Positions 8,359 to 19,200 of a stretch of 64,000 nucleotides of DNA are shown here, one piece after another (within the stretch, counting starts at the first letter, position 1; every line of letters starts with the position of its first letter). The stretch is from the NCBI GenBank assembly GCA_048772705.1, contig JBLWGC010000082.1, forward strand, positions 62,001 to 126,000, given 5' to 3'. This DNA comes from Leidyana gryllorum EB-2025a. Its lineage: Eukaryota; Apicomplexa. A program made the translations under genes and the position numbers. The notes under the pieces were generated by a model that saw nothing but the letters and a program-made list of their open reading frames with translations, ran no database searches and was not told the DNA's origin.

Positions 8359-10485
8359 TCAACAGCCTTTGTGATGGGAATGTCTGACGAGATGACAGAA
8401 GAAGCCTCCGTTTTCGGCCGTGACTATCGTTATGCGGTCTTTGCGGCGCACAGTGGTGGTGTTCTGAGTGTAAGATTCTGGATTGGTGGTATCAGTGAGA
8501 TCTGAATCGCTAAATATTGTGGCAATATAGTCGGAATTCCTGTCCAGGAAGTTGAGTGAGAAATCAACAACGCGGCGTTTTGTCGATGAAATCCCGGCAA
8601 TGAACCAGTCGCCTCGCTTGTTCGGGACTTTTCGAGCAACCGTGACGTACTGACCAATTTCTGCTTCCAAATACAAAGTGCGAGACCAGCGGGTCGGTAG
8701 GGCCTCTATGGTCGCAAGCAGAGGAGTGTGTGCCAATAAATTATCGGGAGTGTCAGCGACGAGCTGATTCGGAGAGTAAAGTACCACCAGGAGCGCGACT
8801 TGTTTGATTAACGATCCAAGTTGAGGGGCAAATGATAGACCATTAAGTCTGACAATGCCACCGCCGTATTCAACGGGTGCACCGATTAAATGGTTCCAGG
8901 GAAGAACAGTCGCGTGTGAATGTTTCGATTGACTATAAGTTGCTGAAAAATCGCCGTTGGTTTGGCCCAGAGTCGCGGAGAACAAATTTGGGTATCTCCT
9001 CGACAGACCTGTTGGCTTCAAGCCCACTTTAAAGGAGATTGCGAGTCTATTTTGGAGAGCTTCCTCAATGAGAGTGCGATAGTGAGCATTGGTGCGTTGG
9101 CTTCCGCGGTAAGCGCCGTTGCCCAGTTGGTGGGCGCCTTGATACTCGATCTTCACCGCCTTGTACTGATTGAGTTCGACGGTGCGCCTCAGCGCTGCGG
9201 ACGCTTTCCGACTGTACTCAGTGATGGCAGTACCAACTTGATAGTGGCGAATGAGTGATATGTTGCGATCCGCGGCGAACGATACAATCTGCTCCTCGTC
9301 AATGTCGGGGTACGGCTGGATAAAGTCGAACAGCACGTTCTTGTCGTCGCTAAGCCGCCAACTCTCCCAGCCTTCATTCCAGCCTTCGAAACTTACGGCG
9401 TCGAACCCGTGACGAGCAGCAAAATCAATATAAGTCATTATTCGCTCAGTGGTGGCTCCATGGCGATGATTGGGAGTCATCTCACCATAATCAGTGACGC
9501 CTATTTCTACCGGATCGTCCGTATAATGCCATGTCTTTTGACCAATCACCATTTCCCACCACACACCAACAGATTTGAGGGGCTGAATCCAAGTGGCATC
9601 GGCCACAACAGACTCTTCATTCAGATTATAGATCATATGACTCGTCAAGATGGCAGCGGGATCTCGCGTTACCATAACACTGCGCCACGGAGTAGTCACA
9701 GGACCGCTCAACACTCCGCTTGTAGTCGCACCGGCGTTGTCACGAGTTAAGTGTGCAGCAAAAGTCTGTGAGGCCGCGTCATATCTCAAATTCATGGAGG
9801 GGAAGATGTCGCCCCCAGCCTCATGAATGTTTATGTAAACCCCGTCTGCGCTCCTCATCGTGATAGGCGTACGTACAACAGAGTCGCTCTTCTCTACTTC
9901 GAGGAGCACAGACGATATAGCACTCAAATCAGACTCTATAAAAGTGTAATCATCCTTGGTGGCCGGAGCCCACCAAGCCCGATGGTCGCCTCGTACTCTG
10001 AATTCAGTCCGCTCGGCCAATATTGGTTCTTCAAACAGTGTCTCCTGCTCTGGAAACTCCATGTTGAAGGCAATGCCAATATCATAGGCTCGTAAATTTA
10101 TCAATACTTGCCGACGGATCGGACGACTTTGAGTGGCCCGGATGGTCAACTGGTTGTAGTGATCTTCAACAACACTCTGCTCACCCCAAACCGGGCGCCA
10201 TTCTTCTCGTGGCATAGAGTAGAACGGAATCATTCCAGACATCACCCAACCGTCGTACAGTGAACTCTCCGGGTACCCGCCTGTCGCTAACTCGAATCCA
10301 ATGCGACTGAATGGTATAACTATCTCAGAACCCAACCTCACTTGATAACTGATCACACCGTCGTCGTCAATCTTCAGAGTACCAGTAACATTCTCGTTCG
10401 GTGAAGGCATATCGTACATCACCGCACCTCTCACCACTGTAAGGCACAACAACAACAGTAATAGCAGATTATGCCCATTATACAT
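8359..10485 (-). CDS. GH97-like protein, copy 4 (predicted catalytically dead)
   Basis: A 708-residue, intronless GH97 homologue with a signal peptide (MYNGHNLLLLLLLCLTVVRG). The fold is recognisable by NIHEAGG, VGVWWEMV, FEGWNEGWESW, PYPDID and KPTGLSRRYPN. The active site is not kept. The base glutamate of MMHHE is Gln416 (RHYQV). The NAHEA glutamate is Val487. The glutamates of QESARGTEY fall in an unrelated stretch (SATLGQTNGDF). Gly470 of copy 1 is Glu447 here. The reading frame is intact and the scaffold conserved, so it is not a simple pseudogene. A carbohydrate-binding, regulatory or altered-chemistry role is inferred. Unlike copies 1-3 it shares no near-identical nucleotide tracts with its neighbours. 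A CTCTAG acceptor-like site lies 10 nt before the ATG. Confidence 0.9.
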   Translation of the reverse strand: MYNGHNLLLLLLLCLTVVRGAVMYDMPSPNENVTGTLKIDDDGVISYQVRLGSEIVIPFSRIGFELATGGYPESSLYDGWVMSGMIPFYSMPREEWRPVWGEQSVVEDHYNQLTIRATQSRPIRRQVLINLRAYDIGIAFNMEFPEQETLFEEPILAERTEFRVRGDHRAWWAPATKDDYTFIESDLSAISSVLLEVEKSDSVVRTPITMRSADGVYINIHEAGGDIFPSMNLRYDAASQTFAAHLTRDNAGATTSGVLSGPVTTPWRSVMVTRDPAAILTSHMIYNLNEESVVADATWIQPLKSVGVWWEMVIGQKTWHYTDDPVEIGVTDYGEMTPNHRHGATTERIMTYIDFAARHGFDAVSFEGWNEGWESWRLSDDKNVLFDFIQPYPDIDEEQIVSFAADRNISLIRHYQVGTAITEYSRKASAALRRTVELNQYKAVKIEYQGAHQLGNGAYRGSQRTNAHYRTLIEEALQNRLAISFKVGLKPTGLSRRYPNLFSATLGQTNGDFSATYSQSKHSHATVLPWNHLIGAPVEYGGGIVRLNGLSFAPQLGSLIKQVALLVVLYSPNQLVADTPDNLLAHTPLLATIEALPTRWSRTLYLEAEIGQYVTVARKVPNKRGDWFIAGISSTKRRVVDFSLNFLDRNSDYIATIFSDSDLTDTTNPESYTQNTTTVRRKDRITIVTAENGGFFCHLVRHSHHKGC

Positions 10486-12536
10486 CTTCCAAGTCTAGAG
10501 CAGTTGAGAGAGGTAGGGGCAGATCGACAAAAAAGTCAAACCAACTGTCCACTTGGCAATGGAAGCGCAACACTCAACGTGCCAACCATTCCATTCACCG
10601 AAATGGTGTCCCAACGCGTCACCGCACACAACGTCACTACGGAGACGCGGAGAGCTCAAGAGAGGCCCCACAGAGAAGTAAGACAGAGCACAGAGATATT
10701 TGAGCTATCGAATGTACCCCAACCTTGTCTGCATGTGGACCAATGTTGATGGGTGTACAGTGAGGGTGTGATGACGTGTATGAGTAATCAAATGCGATGC
10801 GTGTTCAACGAACTTGCGGGCGCGCGCCGCGCTTCTGTGTGTGCAGACAGCACACGCAACCCTTGTGTCGCACATTGCGCTTCGAGTTGGCTTGAGAGCA
10901 TCTGGCGTTCTGGTGTTCAGCAGCTCTTGCTCAGTGACTTGAAGAGGAGACACACACACACGCACACACAACTTTGATATTGTAAATGCACACACTACAC
11001 TTGAAATGACAGTGCTCTTGCACGTGGCCCAATTGTTGGTCATTGTCAGGGGGGTTTGACACAATCAATCTATCAACTTGGAGGAAGAGTGTAGGTAATC
11101 GACCGGATGTACTGTTGTTAAATTGTGTGATACGAACGAATGTAATGATATGAATGTCTGTCTCTCTGCCTTTGACGACAGCAGATCTTCTTCCTTCTTC
11201 CCTTTTGGCGGGGTAGATGTGCATGTGTGTGTATGTCGATGGACTAGCTTTGTGGACTCGCGTCTGTTCTTATGACTGCGTTAGTAAGCGGGAAGAGATT
11301 GAGAGGCTCGGCTGTCATCGAGTCTCGCAGTCGTCACACGTGGGAGAGGTTTTGAATGAGAATCAGAAGGAAGTGATCAGGAGGAGTATAGGGTGACATG
11401 CGGCGAACAAACGGCGGCGGCAAGAGGGCTGACCACCGACACCGTTAAGTCAGTGCAACGCACGGCCAACACCGATCCGAAAAGTTGATTCGGATGGAAA
11501 AATGTCATTGTCAGGAGTGTGGGAATAGTAAATTGAGCGGCGAATGAGAAGTAGAAAGAGCAGTGTGAACGGAAGATGAGCATAAGCGGGAATCGCGTAC
11601 GAAAGCCAGAGACAAAAAGGCGACAGAGAATCGCTCTCAGTCCCACAAAGATTCAGTAAGGGGCCGCCAAGCGCTCACAAGATACAACAGGCAGAAAGCG
11701 ATCAGATGTTGTAGTATTGGTACACAAGAGCGTACTATATCAGATTGTTAAGTGTCGATTCGATCGATTATGTATAGAGAAAGAAATAAGAACTCGCGCG
11801 GGATTTGAATGCAAGAAACAAAGAGCGTATGTGTGAGGCGAGTATCCGAGGGAGTGAGTGAGTGAATGAATGAGTGAGTGAGTGAGTGAATGTGTCATTT
11901 CACGCTTTAAACTAGCCCTATCCGGGCTCAACACCCCTGGCCGAGAGCGGAGCTTGTGTCATTGTCTTGAGAAATTATAATTGGAAGGAAACCGATGGCG
12001 ACTTCCAGCGCGCATCATTCCGTCCAACTCAAGTATAATCTGATCATCAAGCGTATCAAAATTGGGTTGTGTGTGTTTGGTAAGTGTGTGCAATCGATAG
12101 ATCGGTGGGTGATTTTGTCAGTTTGAGGAGCACGAGAAGCGTCAATTGCATAAATCACGCGGTGAGGGTCCACAGAAGCACCATAAAACGGCGGGCGACA
12201 CACGGAATGCAAAATGTTGTCCCCTCGTTGGCGGGGGTATGCGACTGGCCGGCCATGTAACAGTAGTCGCCCCCCATGAGGTTCACAAGAGCGTGTGAAC
12301 GCTTGAGAGAGGATATCAGAATAGCATATCAACAGCAGCAATATTAAATCGGACAATGGAAGATTTAAAGCAACTGGTATTGAGCTTACTTCGCGGTGAT
12401 GTAAAAATCGAGAACGAAAAACAGTAAGTAGTGGGCCTAATGGGCTCTCCTACGGATGGCAGCTTTGGGGCATCGCGTACTCGGAGAGGAGATTCTGCAA
12501 GAGGAGAGACAATGGAGTGTGAGGGGAGCGAGCGGA
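10486..12536. other. Gene-free 2-kb spacer, GH97 copies 4-5
   Basis: No coding region or RNA gene was recognised on either strand. It contains a (CA)n-type tract near 10950-10970 and a GAGT/GAAT tetranucleotide array at about 11852-11889. Short frames in it have repetitive or skewed composition and no family resemblance. It is the longest gene-free stretch in the left half of the window and could be either spacer or a decayed sixth copy; no GH97 motif was found to support the latter. Confidence 0.5.
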
Positions 12537-15002
12537 TTACTTGGTGATTTTAGCTGCGTAGCCGCCACCGGGTGCGATATGGACTCGCGTAACTGAATCG
12601 GACTTGATGACCTGACTGATAGTGTTGTATGCTGTTGGATTGTCAAGGTAGTGCGCGTTTGGGGTGTCATAGTAGGCAGTGGCTTGATAGTATTGTTGGT
12701 TGTCGAGAAACTGGTAGGTTAATTCGAAGTCGTAGCCGTTTGGGCCGGCAATGGCTCCTACATACCAATCGTCTGTTTGCTTGTCTTTGCGGGCAACGAC
12801 GATGTGAGAGCCAGGTTCAGCTTGCAGGTGTAAGGTACGCTCCCAGGCCACAGGTACATCTTTTATGAACTGGAATGCCCGTGATTTGTGTCGCGCGTAG
12901 TTTTCGGGTAAGTCGGCTGCCATTTGCAGTGGACTATAGAGGACAACGTAGAGAGCAAGTTGGTACGCGATAGTGGATCCGTTATGTTGATTGGAAGCGT
13001 GCAGAAGACCAGGAGCGAAGTCTATGGGTCCACCAATACCGTGTGTGAATGGCAATATGGTGGCCTGGCTGGGGTCGGGTCCGCCGTTCGTGCTAGCTGG
13101 TGTAGCGGCCAATAGATGCGGAAAGGTTCGTGACAATCCGGTGGGCTTGAGTGCGTTGTGCACGTTGAGATGAATATTATACGGGATAGCAGCCTTAAGA
13201 GCATACAAATAGTGATCAATCATATACTGTGAGAGTCTGTAGGGCGAGTTTGGACTCATGTTGGGATAGTAGTCAGTCTTGACGACTGACGATCCGTGTT
13301 TGCGCATGAATTGGTATGCTCGGTGTAGTTGGCGTTCGTAGTAGGAGACAGCAGCTGCAGGATGATGTAGCATCAGTTGAACGCCTCGCCGCGCCGCGTG
13401 CTGACTGAGAGCATCGATGTCAAAGTCAGGGTAAGGAGTCGTAAGGTCAAAGATGTCTCCGGCTGCAGGTCCGCTGCGGCCAAAGTTCTCCCATCCGACA
13501 TTCCAACCCTCCGTTAGCACTGCGTCGAAGCCATTCTCGGCTGCAAACTCAATGTACTCCCGAACGCGTTCGGTGGTTGCGCCGTGTCTTCCATGCGGGT
13601 GGACTAACGAGTAATTGGTGGACCCCAAGCGTACAAATTCGTCGGTGTAGTCCCACCGACGTTGACCAATCATCAACTCCCACCAAATGCCCACATACTT
13701 CATAGGCCGAACCCATTCCGTACTTTTAAGCGCACAGGGCTCATTCAATGCGTAGATCAGTCGACTTCCCAGAATCTCGCGAGCATCTCGAGTAATCATA
13801 ACTGTGCGCCATGGAGATTTTCCCCCTTTTCGAACAATCGCCGCTGGCGCGCCAGCAGCAACACTCGTACTTTTTATGGTCCCAGTCGTCGTTGTAGTCG
13901 CGATTGCAGCGCCGCCTGTCCCCACTCGCCCTCCGCTGGGGGTCAAGTGTGCTGCCAAAGTGTAAACGGTGGATTCCAGGTGGCTGGCAGCAGCCGAGGA
14001 GGCGAGATATGTGTTAGAACTCGTCGTCATCGTTGGCCATTGGGTGCTTCTTGGGGCGCCAAGAAGAAGGGTGCTCTTGTGTTCAGTAAAAGAAGAAGCT
14101 TTTTCATCGAGGAATCGATCACTCGAAGCGCGGACGTTCTCGTCGGCGTTGGCGTCGCGGTTGTAGTCCTCTTCGTGGTCGGAGGTGAAGTCTGGTGTAG
14201 CAGTATAGGGGTGGCGCAGTCTCGAGATCTCATCAGTGTCAGAAGTGTAGCTGTCACCACGTATTGCAGCGGCGTGGGACCCACCCGTGGGTGGGACCAC
14301 CCGCAGGTGCATTGCCGGAAAGTTAACCAATGAGGCCTCGTGGATGTTAATGTAGAGACCTCGACTCGTCTTCATTTGAATCGGGGTCTGGACGCGCGCT
14401 ACTGTGGCATCGTCATAATGATAGGGATTCGCTTCTGCTGGCGTCTTCAACCTGATTTCACTTAACGGAGACCCGTGGAACTTCTGATGGACGGCATCAT
14501 AGTCTCCGTTCGTCCACCAACCAAAGTGATCATCGAGAACACGGAACTCCGTCTTCTCGTCAGCTATCCGCGCAGAGTTCTCAAACTCATAACGGAAAGC
14601 CACACCTATGTCGTAGGCTCGGAAACGCAAACCCAGTCTCTCCTCGCTTCCCGCAGCCTCAAGTCGCACATACAACTCATTGTACTCCAAGGATATTCGT
14701 CCAGTCTCTTCTCCCAACACAGAGTCCCATTCATCCTTGGACTTGTCCAATGACGACACCGTCATTGTATCCCATTCCCACAAAGCTGAGCCCTCTGTCA
14801 TCTCAAAGCCCAAAGCACTCGTGCCAATCGCAAGTTCGTCCTCGTACCACACTTCATAACGCAAAACACTATCAGCAAACAGCCCGATTACACCCGTGAT
14901 CGATCCATCCACCGACTTAACTTCGACACGCGATCGCCAAGCCTCATCAGAGCCGAAAGCGATAGCAGTGTACACCAAGCCCCACACGCATACCCAACGC
15001 AT
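12537..15002 (-). CDS. GH97-like protein, copy 5, with insertion (predicted altered or dead)
   Basis: An 821-residue, intronless GH97 homologue with a signal peptide (MRWVCVWGLVYTAIAFGS). A Ser/Thr/Ala/Asp-rich insertion of roughly 100-150 residues (about 240-390) interrupts the N-terminal domain after the NIHEASL motif. The barrel keeps TEGWNVGWENF, TPYPDFD and KPTGLSRTFPH. The inverting-type residues are gone: Pro548 replaces the MMHHE glutamate, Asn616 the NAHEA glutamate, and TPASTNGG replaces QESARGTEY. Asp577 (VVKTDYYP) sits exactly where copies 1-3 have Gly and where retaining GH97 enzymes place their nucleophile. No candidate acid/base glutamate is visible nearby, so a dead or rewired enzyme is likelier than a working retaining one. 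It starts divergently from the PncC gene. Confidence 0.9.
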   Translation of the reverse strand: MRWVCVWGLVYTAIAFGSDEAWRSRVEVKSVDGSITGVIGLFADSVLRYEVWYEDELAIGTSALGFEMTEGSALWEWDTMTVSSLDKSKDEWDSVLGEETGRISLEYNELYVRLEAAGSEERLGLRFRAYDIGVAFRYEFENSARIADEKTEFRVLDDHFGWWTNGDYDAVHQKFHGSPLSEIRLKTPAEANPYHYDDATVARVQTPIQMKTSRGLYINIHEASLVNFPAMHLRVVPPTGGSHAAAIRGDSYTSDTDEISRLRHPYTATPDFTSDHEEDYNRDANADENVRASSDRFLDEKASSFTEHKSTLLLGAPRSTQWPTMTTSSNTYLASSAAASHLESTVYTLAAHLTPSGGRVGTGGAAIATTTTTGTIKSTSVAAGAPAAIVRKGGKSPWRTVMITRDAREILGSRLIYALNEPCALKSTEWVRPMKYVGIWWELMIGQRRWDYTDEFVRLGSTNYSLVHPHGRHGATTERVREYIEFAAENGFDAVLTEGWNVGWENFGRSGPAAGDIFDLTTPYPDFDIDALSQHAARRGVQLMLHHPAAAVSYYERQLHRAYQFMRKHGSSVVKTDYYPNMSPNSPYRLSQYMIDHYLYALKAAIPYNIHLNVHNALKPTGLSRTFPHLLAATPASTNGGPDPSQATILPFTHGIGGPIDFAPGLLHASNQHNGSTIAYQLALYVVLYSPLQMAADLPENYARHKSRAFQFIKDVPVAWERTLHLQAEPGSHIVVARKDKQTDDWYVGAIAGPNGYDFELTYQFLDNQQYYQATAYYDTPNAHYLDNPTAYNTISQVIKSDSVTRVHIAPGGGYAAKITK

Positions 15003-15081
15003 ATTGAATTAAACAAGCGAATAAAATACTCTCCTTCTTAGGTTATAACTGATGTCCCGTCTCAGTAGCCCCAACTAAAAA

Positions 15082-15099
15082 CCCACCCCCACCCCCACC
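15082..15099 (-). promoter_or_regulatory. Possible G-quadruplex upstream of GH97 copy 5
   Basis: On the minus strand this reads as G-tracts of 2, 5, 5 and 3 separated by single T residues, a classic quadruplex-forming pattern. It lies about 80 nt upstream of the copy 5 ATG, inside the 305-bp divergent spacer shared with the PncC gene, so it could influence either promoter. The evidence is the sequence pattern only. Confidence 0.4.
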
Positions 15100-15307
15100 T
15101 GCAATCGTAAATTGGACAGAAGATACCATCTCTGCCCCAACTGGCAGCGGAAACTCACAGTGAGGGAGAAGCAGCAGGAGAGTCGCTGACAACACAGGGG
15201 GCGTCTCGGCCGCTCATATTTTCGCAGACACCTGACGAAAGGTGTCGTTCTGTAACGTGACAAAGAGAGGGGTGCGCGACGCGCGCGCACCAAAATCAAC
15301 TTTAGAG

Positions 15308-16015
15308 ATGGCTTTCGCACGTCTCCTGCCAATACGCACAGAGCTCGATGGGACGGGAGAGACAAGTGGGTCCTGCGAGATCCTGCAGCTAGTTAGAGAC
15401 ACCAACACCCTGGAAGACGAACTGGAGATCTACCACTGGGCAAAGAAGCACTCCAACCATGTCTTGTTGTCCTATAGCTTACCGGAACGACTCATCCGAA
15501 CTCTCCAGGATCGCGGTATGAAGATCGCAGTGGCTGAGAGTTGCACAGGCGGATTGCTGTCGGAGCGTTTAGTCGATATACCCGGCGCCGCCAATGTGTA
15601 CGAGGCCGGTTTCGTCACATACAGCTGTGCGGCCAAACACGAACTGCTGGGCGTCGATCAACACATCCTCGACCAACAGGGCCCATACTGTGCCGACGTG
15701 GCGTATGGGATGAGTAATGGCGCGCTCCATCGATTGGGTGCAGACATAGCGATAGGAATCACGGGTGTTTCCGGGCCTGACAGTTCAGAAGACAAGCCTC
15801 CAGGCTTTGTTCTCATAGGCATAGCTCATAAGGGGGGGGCAACGAGAGTAGCCGAGTATCAATGGAGCAATCAGAGTGGTGGCCACTCTGAGGCGCGAGG
15901 CTGGAATCGAGCAATGACAGTTTGGGTCGCAAAGCTCCTGTGTCTGGTGGTTGTGGAGTGCCCAGATCGGATCGAAGCCATTGTGGAGGCCACCGATGGG
16001 AAGGTGATCCTCTGA
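15308..16015 (+). CDS. PncC/CinA C-terminal domain amidase
   Basis: A 235-residue, intronless protein matching the C-terminal domain of bacterial CinA (PncC, nicotinamide-nucleotide amidase). In bacteria this enzyme deamidates NMN to nicotinate mononucleotide in pyridine-nucleotide recycling. Family hallmarks are the AVAESCTGGLLSERL motif with its catalytic Ser, GFVTYS..AKHELLGV, and GITGVSGPDSSEDKPPG. About 60 N-terminal residues precede the domain. The upstream frame is open to a GTG at 15242, but the ATG at 15308 follows an AG acceptor-like site by two bases and was preferred. It sits beside the bacterial-type GH97 array. Lateral acquisition is plausible, although CinA-like proteins also occur in some fungi and protists. 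Confidence 0.9.
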   Translation: MAFARLLPIRTELDGTGETSGSCEILQLVRDTNTLEDELEIYHWAKKHSNHVLLSYSLPERLIRTLQDRGMKIAVAESCTGGLLSERLVDIPGAANVYEAGFVTYSCAAKHELLGVDQHILDQQGPYCADVAYGMSNGALHRLGADIAIGITGVSGPDSSEDKPPGFVLIGIAHKGGATRVAEYQWSNQSGGHSEARGWNRAMTVWVAKLLCLVVVECPDRIEAIVEATDGKVIL

Positions 16016-16201
16016 CACTACAGCTCTCTACCTCCACTGTTGTTGCACATTTTTCTCTTCTGTGACTCCTCACTGTGACACGTCACCCGAAACGTCCCCA
16101 CTGTCGTCACACCGCCCTGATTCCCTCAGGTAGCGGGGGGTGTCAAGCAATGTAATGAGCGCACGATGACTCTGGGCTAAATCTTTTTGCGATTTTAAAG
16201 A

Positions 16202-19200
16202 ATGACTGGTGTTCTCCTGCCCCCAATCAGGACCCTTCTGGGGTTCTTGGAGGAACAAAGCGAGTCTCATGACCTTCAAGTCTTTGCTCTCCGAAACCTC
16301 AATGAAGTTGCCCACCAAGCCTGGTTCGAGATTGCCGAGAAACTGCCCGCTTTGTGAGCGACACAATGTGTCACACTTCCTTTCATCCACAATTCAGAGA
16401 ACTGAGTCTTGAGAATGGTCAAGTCAAACCGGGGTGCGCTGCTCTCACAGCCTTATTACTCTCGCAAACTCATTACCATTTGGAACAATACGGACACGCT
16501 ATGCGATATGCCCTCCGAGCGAACGAGGAGTTCCTGCGTCTTTTTGATGCCTTCTACAAGACCTCATCACCCAATACCACCAACCCACATATCAAACAAT
16601 TCGTTGACATTATTGTCGGTAAGCCGCCAAGACATCCCACTGCCTCTCACCAATCACTCTGCAGGCAAAGTCTTGGAACGTTTCATAGAGAACAGTGTGT
16701 CCGAGACCATAGACGAGCAACAAGAAGCTGTCCAGACTTTCGTCTGGCGTGTGATCGATTTGCCCCCAGTCGCGACCACCCAATGGCCCGCGATCCCTAT
16801 TGCGGCTCTCAAACCCTTGTTAGGTGTCACTCTGGATGCCTGTACTATAGATTTGACCGAAAGAGTCTTGAGATGGAGTCTGGGGACCGGATCTTTCGAG
16901 TTGGTGCGCTACGTCGTCGTTAACAATACCCTCCTGATATCCACCAAACACATACGGACTCAGGTCTTCAAGTTGGTGGCGGATCTCTACAAAGAGCAAT
17001 TCCAGCCCCTCTGTGTCTTCGCATCACCAAGTCCGGACACACAAGCGCCAGAAATCAGCGAGAGTCTCTATCAAGAGCTGCCCACTTACATTGAGGTCCT
17101 CGCCACCCTGGAGGATGTCGAGTCTGTGGCAACCATCCTGAGAGCGCTAATTGGCGTCTCGGTGGAGCGAAATAAGGTACGCTCGCAAACCAAAGACAAC
17201 GAGATTTCTCGCTGCAGGAAACCCCGTATCTCATGGCGTTGCAACTGGCATTCGACATCACAGGTCTAGGTGAGTCGCAATTGCCGCCCCTCCGCCTTTC
17301 TACTCTTCTTGCTCCCGACAGGCAACCAGTCGTTCCTCAATGATCTCAAGGGACATCACTGTTTGGTGGCGGCTGAAAGCCCTGAAGCCAAGTTGGAGAT
17401 GGGTGAACATACCGGAAAGGTGGAGGAGCCTGGTGAGGTGAAAAAGGTGGACGAGCCATCGGCTCCTGTTGCAGAGAAAGTGAGTGATCCCGAAAACGGT
17501 CAAATCTTGTGCCAGTTGAGAGCACTCAACCGCGTGTTGATGGGCAACTACGAGTATTCTATCACCCTCAAGTTTGCTCACCTCCGCAACGGCACCGATA
17601 AGGAACTTCTGGAACACATCAAGGTGAGTCAATTCAAACATTCGGGACGCAGACGGAACACTGAAATTGCTGTCTTTCCTTCTATCAGACCGGCCTCGAC
17701 AATAAACACTATGTGCTACACACGTCTCTCATCGTCGCACACGGTCTGATGCTTCGCGGCACCACCCACGACGGCTTCCTTCGGAAGAACCTGGAGTGGT
17801 TTGGCCGCTCGTTGTGTTGGGGCAAGTTCACAGCTACCGCGTCTCTGGGTGTTGTCCATCAGGTAAGAGGCTGTTTTCGCACTACCAAGCTCAACTCTTA
17901 ACCCATCGCCAGACACACACTGAAAAATCGTTCCGTGTGCTGAGCACATATCTGCCAGGCTGTACAGGTTCCTCGTCTGGGGGAGGCAGTAGCTCATCAT
18001 CGACATTCTCTGATGGCGGATCCTTGTACGCTATGGGTTTGATCCATGCGAATCGAGGCGACCCCAATGTTATTAGCTATCTGTTGGGTCAATTGAGTAT
18101 TGGAAGTGGCGTTGTTGGCGGTCAAATGGAGGGCCAAACTGCTGCAGGTAGTTCCACTGTGAATGAAATCAGTCAACACGGCGCCTCATTGGGTCTTGGA
18201 CTGGTTGCAATGGGGACACATGCCCTGCCGTTGTACGAGGCTCTGAAGAGCGTACTGTTAATGGACTCTGCGGTTTCGGGAGAAGCAGCTGCTCTCGGCA
18301 TTGGTCTGATAATGATGGGATCTGGTCGGGATGAAGTTATAGATGAGCTGTATCAATATGCAAAAGACACACGACACGAAAAGATCGTCCGCGCGTGTGC
18401 TCTGGCCATCGCGTTTGTTTGTTATGGCCGAGAGGAGTATACTGCCGAAGTGGTTCAGAAGCTTTTGGATTCTTCAGACCCGTTGATCCGTTATGGCGGT
18501 TGCTTTGCCCTGGGTCTGTCGTGGTGTGGCTCCGGTCGTGAGGCCACTCTTCGCCATCTCTTGCACCTGGCTGTATCAGATGCGTCTAATGACGTTCGTC
18601 GGGCAGCAATTCTGGCCATTTCGTACGTCGTCTGTAACCTTCCGGGGCAGACGCCACGAGTTCTCAAACTCTTGACGGACAGTTTCAATTTCCACGTTCG
18701 ATTTGCGGCCGCTCTTGCGATTGGTATAAGTTGCGCTGGAACCGCTTCCAAGGAGGCGCTGGCAGCCTTGGTGCCGGCGACTCGCGACGCTACTGACGTT
18801 GTGCGACAAGCGGCGTATATCGGGCTGGGATTGGTACTGATGGAGTGTTCCGACCAGAAGATGGAGGAAATGAGTAAAAGGGAGAAGGAAAGAGAGGCTG
18901 CAAGCCCGCTATCGACCGCGGCAACCACCAAATCAGCCACTGAGAAGAAGGAGCACACCACAGAGCGGTCACGAAAGAACGCAAAGAGCGCAGCTGAGAA
19001 CGAATTACCACTATATCCCACTCCGACCCAAGTTCGTGAGCACTTTGTTGGAGTCGCAACGGACAGGCGGGAAGATGTGATGGCCCGTGTCGGAGCTTTG
19101 ATTGGACTCGGGCTTTTGGACGCCGGTGGACGGAATGTGACAACAAGTTTCTACTCGGCCCGAGGTGTTCTGCGGAAAGAGGCTGTTGCCGGTTTCTGTT

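Noticed and set aside
10486-12536. A decayed sixth GH97 copy in the large spacer
   Set aside because: None of the GH97 motifs (HEA, PTGLSR, PYPDFD) appears in any frame of this stretch.
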